Source: an uncultured Senegalimassilia sp. (GTDB taxonomy: Bacteria > Actinomycetota > Coriobacteriia > Coriobacteriales > Eggerthellaceae). Taken from it: a DNA stretch of 12,053 nt. The stretch spans positions 1 to 12,053 of the forward strand of contig NZ_CAKTYH010000059.1 of the NCBI RefSeq assembly GCF_934632265.1. The letters run 5' to 3'. A program made the position numbers and the translations under genes. The notes below the pieces were generated by a model, which did not search any database, was not told the origin of the DNA, and saw only the letters and a program-made list of their open reading frames with translations. Of this stretch, positions 6,856 to 12,053 are shown one piece after another (the first letter of the stretch is position 1; the number at the start of each line of letters is the position of its first letter).

Positions 6856-6890
6856 CCCGACATCTCGGGGACGTAGCGTTTACTGTCCGG
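6856..6890 (-). repeat. 35-bp hairpin repeat, copy 2
   Basis: On the minus strand it begins CCGGACAGTAAAC, has the invariant core GCTACGTCCCCGA and ends GATGTCGGG. The ends pair as CCGGACA with TGTCGGG (one mismatch). It is followed one base away by copy 3 in the same orientation, so copies 2 and 3 form a tandem pair downstream of the small gene at 6939-7247. Confidence 0.75.
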
Positions 6891-6891
6891 C

Positions 6892-6926
6892 CCAAACACT
6901 TCGGGGACGTAGCACTAACTGTCCGA
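6892..6926 (-). repeat. 35-bp hairpin repeat, copy 3
   Basis: On the minus strand it contains CGGACAGTTAGTGCTACG and then TCCCCGAAGTGTTTG. The loop core is identical to copies 4 and 6 while the right stem arm has drifted (GTGTTTG in place of GTCCGG). It lies 12 bp beyond the stop codon of the small gene at 6939-7247. Confidence 0.75.
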
Positions 6927-6944
6927 ACCGGGAAACCGCTACGC
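6927..6944 (+). repeat. Right copy of 18-bp direct repeat
   Basis: ACCGGGAAACCGCTACGC overlaps the last two codons (including the stop) of the gene at 6939-7247 and continues into the intergenic side, ending exactly where hairpin copy 3 begins. Its partner is at 6588-6605. Confidence 0.6.
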
Positions 6945-7247
6945 ATCCTCCCAGGGATGCGAAGTCAGATGCCAGCCGCCGCAATAGGGGCATTCGTAGA
7001 TCTGCAGGCCGCGTTTGCCCTGCTTTTGACACCAGGCAAGGTTCTCCCGAGCCTCCGCCAGCGTGGCGTAGCGGTTCTTCGATTCGCACGCCTTGTATCG
7101 CTGCGCGGATTCGCGTTCCTCCGAAAGATGGGCATGGCGCGAATCCTCCCGCGCAAACACGTCATCGAGCGCGTCGAAGCCGCCCAACTGCGCGTTGAAC
7201 TGCGCCTTCTCCTTCGCCCAAGAAGAGCGATTCTTCTTCGAGGCCAC
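6939..7247 (-). CDS. Small hypothetical protein with C-terminal Cys-x2-Cys-x3-His motif
   Basis: This is a 102-residue hypothetical protein. The N-terminal half is charged and probably helical (KKNRSSWAKEKAQFNAQL, then AREDSRHAHLSEERESAQRY). The C-terminal half is a compact module: CESKNRYATLAEARENLAWC (53-72), then IYECPYCGGWHLTSHP (83-98). C86, C89 and H93 form a CPYCGGWH knuckle which, with C53, C72 or H97, could bind zinc as a zinc-ribbon or treble-clef-like fold. I know this type of module from small bacterial and phage proteins of unknown role, and I cannot name a function. The GTG start at 7247 is supported by an excellent AAGGAGG ribosome site (7254-7260). It stands alone on its strand, with pgm upstream and repeats downstream. 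Confidence 0.75.
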   Translation of the reverse strand: MASKKNRSSWAKEKAQFNAQLGGFDALDDVFAREDSRHAHLSEERESAQRYKACESKNRYATLAEARENLAWCQKQGKRGLQIYECPYCGGWHLTSHPWEDA

Positions 7248-7283
7248 AGTCTCCCTCCTTTGCTAAATCCACAAGCAAACATC

Positions 7284-7318
7284 CCGGACACGCACGTACG
7301 GCGCGCAAGCGTATCCGG
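7284..7318 (+). repeat. 35-bp hairpin, possible divergent member of the repeat family
   Basis: The arms CCGGACACGC (7284-7293) and GCGTATCCGG (7309-7318) are inverted repeats matching at 9 of 10 positions around a 15-nt loop. Total length, arm length and the CCGGACAC end equal those of the main 35-bp family, but the loop lacks the GCTACGTCCCCGA core. It may be a drifted relative or a chance look-alike. It lies 37 bp upstream of the small gene's GTG. Confidence 0.4.
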
Positions 7319-7410
7319 AAAAGACGCCTTCGAGCACTTGGATATAGCCCCAAGCGCCCGAACCAAACGGCAAAACACGGGACGTCTTCCGAAGAACGCC
7401 CCCAAAGGTA

Positions 7411-7458
7411 CAAAAATCCCCCGGACACTTAGTGCTACGTCCCCAAAGCGTCCGGGGG
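7411..7458 (-). terminator. Rho-independent terminator of the phosphoglucomutase gene
   Basis: On the minus strand, 16 bp after the stop codon at 7474, a perfect 9-bp stem (CCCCCGGAC, 7458-7450, with GTCCGGGGG, 7426-7418) is followed by ATTTTTG. Stem plus T-run is a good intrinsic terminator. The whole hairpin is built on copy 4 of the 35-bp repeat extended by three C/G pairs. Confidence 0.75.
7421..7455 (+). repeat. 35-bp hairpin repeat, copy 4 (within terminator)
   Basis: It begins CCGGACACTTAGTGCTACG and ends TCCCCAAAGCGTCCGG. The stem CCGGAC/GTCCGG is intact and the next pairs (ACTT/AAGC) are nearly so. Its core GCTACGTCCCCAA has one change from the other copies. It forms the terminator hairpin downstream of the gene at 7474-9183. 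Confidence 0.8.
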
Positions 7459-7473
7459 TTGGGATCTGGTCAG

Positions 7474-9183
7474 TTAGGCCAGCAGCTGGCGGCCGGCGGC
7501 TTCCAGCTCGTCGAGCAGCGCATCGGCAGCCTCGCGGCTGGAATCCTTCGCGAACACGTACAGCTTGATCTTCGGCTCGGTGCCGCTCGGGCGCACGATG
7601 ACCTTGTTGCCGCCTTCCACGTCGAACTCCACCACGTTGGCGGAAGGCAGGCCGTTCACGCCGCCCTGGTAGTCGACCACGGCCTCGACCTTGCGGCCGG
7701 CAAGCTCCGCCGGCGCGTTCGTGCGCAGGCCCGCCATGAGGTCGGCCATCTTCGCCGCGCCGTCGGCGCCGGGGTAGGACAGCGACACGGTGCGGTTGAG
7801 CCACCAGCCGTGCTTGGCGTACAGGTCGCGCATGGCCTGCGCCAGGTTCTTGCCCGCCAGCTTGTACTCCTGCGCCATCTGGCAGATGAGCAGGCTGGCG
7901 TTCACGGCGTCCTTGTCGCGCACGTGGTCGCCGGACAGGTAGCCGTAGCTTTCCTCGAAGCCGAAGATGAAGCGATCGGCCTGGCCCGCATCGGCCAGCT
8001 CGGTGATGATATCGCCGATGTACTTGAAGCCCGTCAGACAACGGCGCAGCTCGAAACCGTATTCCGCGGCCAGCGCGTCGACCATGGCCGACGACACGAT
8101 GGTGGTCACGGCCACCTTGCGCGTCAGGTCCTCGCCGCGCTCGGCGCGCATGCGGCACACGTAGTCGAGCAGCAGCACGCCCATCTCGTTGCCGGTCAGC
8201 AGCGTGTAGTCGTCACCGTCCTTGCAGGCCACGCCCACGCGGTCGGCATCGGGGTCGGTGGCCAGCAGCAGGTCGGGGTGCACCTGCTCGCACAGGTCGA
8301 TGCCCTTCTGCATGGCCTCTCGAATCTCGGGGTTCGGGTACGGGCACGTGGGGAAGTTGCCGTCGGGCTGCTCCTGCTCGGGCACCACGGTGACGTCGGA
8401 GACGCCCGCGCGCGCGAGCACGGTGGTCACGGGGATAAGGCCCGTGCCGTTGAGCGGCGTGTACACCAGCTTCAGCGGGGCGGCGGCGATCTGCTCGTCG
8501 GACAGGTTGTTCACCGACTGCGCCAGCACCGCATCGTAGTAGCGCTCGAGCACGACGTCTTCGATCCACTTGATCTTGCCCGATGCCACGGCCTCATCGA
8601 AGTCCATGGACTTCACGCCGGAGAACGCGTCGGTTTCGGCGATGGCAGCGGAAATGGCGGCGGCAGCCTGGCTGGTAATCTGGCAGCCGTCGGGGCCGTA
8701 GGCCTTGTAGCCGTTGTACGGCGCGGGGTTGTGGCTAGCCGTCATGCAGATGCCGCCCGAGCAGCCCAGGTCGCGCACCGCCCACGAAAGCGTGGGGACC
8801 GGGGAGATGCGCGGGTACACGTATGCCGTCACGCCGTTGGCCGCCATGATGGCGGCGGTGGTGCGCACGAACAGCTCGCCGTTGTTGCGGCTGTCGCGGG
8901 CGATGGCGACGGAGGGGTTTTCGAAGTTCGCGTTCAGGTAATCGGCGAAGCCCTGCGTGGCGCGGCCCACCGTGTAGATGTTCATGCGGTTCGTGCCGGC
9001 GCCCAGCACGCCGCGCAAGCCGGCGGTGCCGAACGACAGGTTCTGGAAGAAGGCGTCGGTCATCGCGGCGTTATCGCCAGCGTCAGCCTTTGCCTGCATG
9101 TCGGCCAGCTCGGCCGCCAGATCGGCATCCTGCACGTTCTCAATCCAATGCGCAAGCTCGGCGCGCACATCGATATCGCTCAT
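7474..9183 (-). CDS. Phospho-sugar mutase (phosphoglucomutase/phosphomannomutase)
   Basis: This 569-residue cytoplasmic enzyme interconverts hexose 1- and 6-phosphates (glucose, possibly mannose), feeding glycogen, cell-wall or surface sugar synthesis. All four alpha-D-phosphohexomutase marks are present. FGTAGLRG lies at 51-58. The phosphoserine loop TASHNP is at 148-153 with catalytic S150, and the magnesium loop DPDADR is at 310-315. The sugar-binding GFEESYGY is at 408-415, and the phosphate-binding RPSGTEP is at 531-537. Length and motifs match the longer PgcA/PGM2-like subclass rather than the 450-residue GlmM/ManB type. The ATG at 9183 has a GAAGGA ribosome site 7 nt upstream; the long in-frame extension to 9516 is repeat-bearing intergenic DNA. 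It is monocistronic, with an intrinsic terminator at 7411-7458. Sugar specificity cannot be read from the sequence. Confidence 0.95.
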   Translation of the reverse strand: MSDIDVRAELAHWIENVQDADLAAELADMQAKADAGDNAAMTDAFFQNLSFGTAGLRGVLGAGTNRMNIYTVGRATQGFADYLNANFENPSVAIARDSRNNGELFVRTTAAIMAANGVTAYVYPRISPVPTLSWAVRDLGCSGGICMTASHNPAPYNGYKAYGPDGCQITSQAAAAISAAIAETDAFSGVKSMDFDEAVASGKIKWIEDVVLERYYDAVLAQSVNNLSDEQIAAAPLKLVYTPLNGTGLIPVTTVLARAGVSDVTVVPEQEQPDGNFPTCPYPNPEIREAMQKGIDLCEQVHPDLLLATDPDADRVGVACKDGDDYTLLTGNEMGVLLLDYVCRMRAERGEDLTRKVAVTTIVSSAMVDALAAEYGFELRRCLTGFKYIGDIITELADAGQADRFIFGFEESYGYLSGDHVRDKDAVNASLLICQMAQEYKLAGKNLAQAMRDLYAKHGWWLNRTVSLSYPGADGAAKMADLMAGLRTNAPAELAGRKVEAVVDYQGGVNGLPSANVVEFDVEGGNKVIVRPSGTEPKIKLYVFAKDSSREAADALLDELEAAGRQLLA

Positions 9184-9241
9184 AAGGTTTCCTTCGCTTC
9201 TAGCCGTTTGCCCTGGTTGTGCGGGCGCAGCGGCGCGTCGC

Positions 9242-9281
9242 GGGCATGCGCCCCGCGCGGGAGGGCATGCGCCCCGCGCGG
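9242..9281 (+). repeat. Tandem 19-bp duplication
   Basis: GGGCATGCGCCCCGCGCGG occurs at 9242-9260 and again at 9263-9281, identical and 2 bp apart (period 21). Each unit contains the palindrome GGGCATGCGCCC-like core and GCGCGG. It lies 60-100 bp upstream of the mutase ATG, inside its probable leader or promoter. Confidence 0.8.
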
Positions 9282-9435
9282 CCGGCTTCCGTCCGATGCG
9301 GCGCAGGCACGCGGCCGCCTTCCAACCAGGCTTTCCTGCATATGCCGCCCATTGTAAACGACCCGCCGGCGAAGCGGGCGAACCCGACAGCATCAGCGCA
9401 GTTGCGCGCCGCCACCTGCACGGCCGCCGTCGAAA

Positions 9436-9470
9436 CCGGACAGATCGGGGACGTAGAACCAAGTGTCCGG
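9436..9470 (-). repeat. 35-bp hairpin repeat, copy 5
   Basis: On the minus strand it begins CCGGACACTTGGTTCTACG and ends TCCCCGATCTGTCCGG. The outer seven bases of each arm (CCGGACA/TGTCCGG) pair perfectly. The loop keeps CTACGTCCCCGA, while bases just inside the stem differ from other copies. Confidence 0.8.
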
Positions 9471-9569
9471 CGGCGACACGACCGCCGCCTTCGCACCGAC
9501 GTCGGGCCATGAACACACCTCCGTCCCCTGTTCGCGATGAGGCATGCCCTCGCGGCGGCGGACCGCAAA

Positions 9570-9604
9570 CCGGACAGATAGTGCTACGTCCCCGAAGCGT
9601 CCGG
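9570..9604 (+). repeat. 35-bp hairpin repeat, copy 6
   Basis: It begins CCGGACAGATAGTGCTACG and ends TCCCCGAAGCGTCCGG. Six outer pairs (CCGGAC/GTCCGG) are perfect and the core GCTACGTCCCCGA is intact. It is in opposite orientation to copy 5, 99 bp away. Confidence 0.8.
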
Positions 9605-9736
9605 CTCCACGCGCGGGGGCGGGCTTGTGCCCCCTCCCAGGCTGTGCTTCGGGGTCACCCCCCCTTACCTGGTTGTTTTCGCTGACCTTTTTTCTTCAAA
9701 TATAGGTTAAATCGACGGGCTTCCCTGTGTAATCCA

Positions 9737-9745
9737 TGGCATAAT
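9737..9745 (+). promoter_or_regulatory. Extended -10 promoter of the kinase-MoxR operon
   Basis: TGGCATAAT is an extended -10 element (TG, one base, then CATAAT with five of six matches to TATAAT). No good -35 is present 16-18 bp upstream, as is usual for extended -10 promoters. Transcription near 9752 would give a leader of about 20 nt containing the GGAGGTGA ribosome site (9763-9770) before the ATG at 9772. Confidence 0.55.
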
Positions 9746-9771
9746 AGTACAGTTTCGAATCTGGAGGTGAC

Positions 9772-11415
<1,644 letters not shown>

Positions 11416-11420
11416 ATCAC

Positions 11421-12053
11421 GTGATCGTCGATCACTCGCGCGCCATCATAGACGAGGTGGGCAAGGCCCTCGTCGGGAAAAGGGACGTCATCGAGAAGGC
11501 CCTCATGGCCATCTACGCCGGCGGCCACATCCTGCTCGAGGACGTCCCCGGCACCGGCAAGACCACGCTGGCGCTGTCGCTGTCGAGGGCGCTTGACCTG
11601 AAGTGCAAGCGCGTGCAGTTCACGCCCGACACCATGCCCTCCGACATCACGGGCTTCTCCATGTACGACCGCGACGCCCACGGGTTCCGCTTCACCTGGG
11701 GCGCCGTGAACTGCAACCTTTTGCTGGGCGACGAGATCAACCGCACCAGCGCGAAAACCCAATCCGCCCTGCTCGAGGTCATGGAAGAGCTGTCGGTCAC
11801 CGTGGACGGCGTCACGCACAAGGTGCCGCGCCCGTTCGTGTGCATCGCCACGGAAAACCCCGTGGGCTCGGCCGGCACGCAGCCGCTGCCCGACAGCCAG
11901 CTGGACCGCTTCATGGTGCGCCTGTCCATCGGCTACCCGTCGGCCGACGATCAGATGCAGATCCTGAAGGCCAAGCGTTACGTCAACCCGCTGGATTCCG
12001 TGCAGGCGAAGATCGACCGCGACGACCTGTTGGAGGTGCAGAACTTCCTGGGC
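11421..12053 (+). CDS. MoxR-family AAA+ ATPase (3' end outside window)
   Basis: The first 211 residues of a MoxR-type chaperone-like ATPase are visible. The Walker A motif is DVPGTGKTTL (41-50, K47), Walker B is NLLLGDEINR (99-108, D104/E105), then KTQSALLEVMEE (112-123), sensor-1 ATENP with N146, and LDRF with R163 as arginine finger; all are typical of the family. MoxR proteins are thought to act with VWA-domain and DUF58 proteins in the assembly or maturation of enzyme or envelope complexes, and such genes are to be expected beyond the window edge. The GTG start at 11421 is set by the AGGAGG 8 nt upstream. The gap to the kinase stop is only 5 bp, so both should be on one transcript. About 100 C-terminal residues are missing. 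Confidence 0.93.
   Translation, partial: MIVDHSRAIIDEVGKALVGKRDVIEKALMAIYAGGHILLEDVPGTGKTTLALSLSRALDLKCKRVQFTPDTMPSDITGFSMYDRDAHGFRFTWGAVNCNLLLGDEINRTSAKTQSALLEVMEELSVTVDGVTHKVPRPFVCIATENPVGSAGTQPLPDSQLDRFMVRLSIGYPSADDQMQILKAKRYVNPLDSVQAKIDRDDLLEVQNFLG

Larger units (their letters stand above)
6530..6938. other. 409-bp gene-free, repeat-dense intergenic region
   Basis: No credible coding region is seen here. Beyond the NrfD-like promoter it holds three copies of a 35-bp hairpin repeat (6591-6625, 6856-6890, 6892-6926), a 177-bp palindromic element (6645-6821), and an 18-bp direct repeat at both ends of this block (6588-6605 and 6927-6944). The element has lower GC than the genes around it, which suggests inserted or structured noncoding DNA. 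Confidence 0.6.
9184..9771. other. 588-bp gene-free region between divergent genes
   Basis: No convincing gene is seen. It separates the minus-strand mutase from the plus-strand kinase operon and should hold both promoters. For the mutase, only a TACAAT box (minus strand, 9356-9351) can be pointed to, with no good -35. It also holds a 19-bp tandem duplication (9242-9281), two 35-bp hairpin repeats (9436-9470 and 9570-9604), a GC-rich hairpin GGGGGC/GCCCCC (9615-9620 with 9629-9634) without a T-run, and an AT-rich segment at 9675-9710 before the kinase promoter. Confidence 0.55.

Noticed and set aside
6856..6926. Short CRISPR array
   Set aside because: Only two adjacent copies with no spacer between them. 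Other copies are scattered in both orientations, and no cas gene is near.
7248..7420. Possible tRNA or small RNA between the small gene and the mutase
   Set aside because: Several short hairpins are present but no cloverleaf, T-arm or anticodon pattern, and no clear promoter.
6708..7568. 286-codon plus-strand open frame across the repeat region
   Set aside because: It runs through the palindromic element, two hairpin repeats, the antisense of the small gene and the terminator. No ribosome site or domain.
7432..9357. 641-codon open frame on the plus strand
   Set aside because: It is antisense to the phospho-sugar mutase with all catalytic motifs, and it starts inside a repeat. A GC-driven shadow.
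9615..9634. GC-rich hairpin GGGGGC/GCCCCC as a terminator
   Set aside because: No T-run follows on either strand and no transcript would end there by the gene layout.

Overview
The window looks like a chromosomal segment of a high-GC anaerobic actinobacterium, most likely of the Coriobacteriia / Eggerthellaceae type (Eggerthella, Gordonibacter, Adlercreutzia and relatives). This is inferred from strong G/C third-position bias, clear Shine-Dalgarno sites, and a Tat-exported DMSO-reductase-family operon plus a second NrfD-type membrane subunit. No rRNA, tRNA, CRISPR array, transposase or phage gene was seen.

Layout. Positions 1-3832 (minus strand) hold a three-gene respiratory molybdoenzyme operon, transcribed in the order catalytic subunit, four-cluster ferredoxin subunit, NrfD-like quinol-side membrane subunit (cut by the window edge). 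Its promoter region (about 3970-4010) carries a perfect palindrome and a direct-repeat box. Next come a SPFH/slipin membrane protein (4151-5098) and a YtrA-type GntR repressor (5095-5535). These two are coupled by an ATGA overlap and have a promoter with a palindromic operator candidate. Then comes a lone NrfD-like membrane subunit (5663-6529) with its own promoter but no catalytic or iron-sulphur partner beside it.

Positions 6530-6938 are gene-free and full of repeats: a 177-bp palindromic element with 27-bp inverted ends, three members of a 35-bp hairpin repeat family, and an 18-bp direct repeat framing the block. A small protein with a Cys-x2-Cys-x3-His motif follows (6939-7247). After it, a terminator (built on another copy of the hairpin repeat) closes a phosphoglucomutase/phosphomannomutase gene (7474-9183). 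A 588-bp gene-free stretch with two more repeat copies and a 19-bp tandem duplication separates this minus-strand block from a divergent plus-strand operon: a cytoplasmic hybrid sensor histidine kinase (9772-11415), then, 5 bp later, a MoxR-type AAA+ ATPase (11421 to the edge).

How the genes fit together. The first operon should pass electrons from the quinol pool through the membrane subunit and ferredoxin to an exported bis-MGD enzyme that reduces (or oxidises) an unknown substrate. The GntR protein should control itself and the slipin, and shared TAGTTCA boxes make it a possible regulator of the molybdoenzyme operon as well. The kinase and MoxR gene start a separate operon. The least explained parts are the 35-bp hairpin family and the 177-bp palindromic element.
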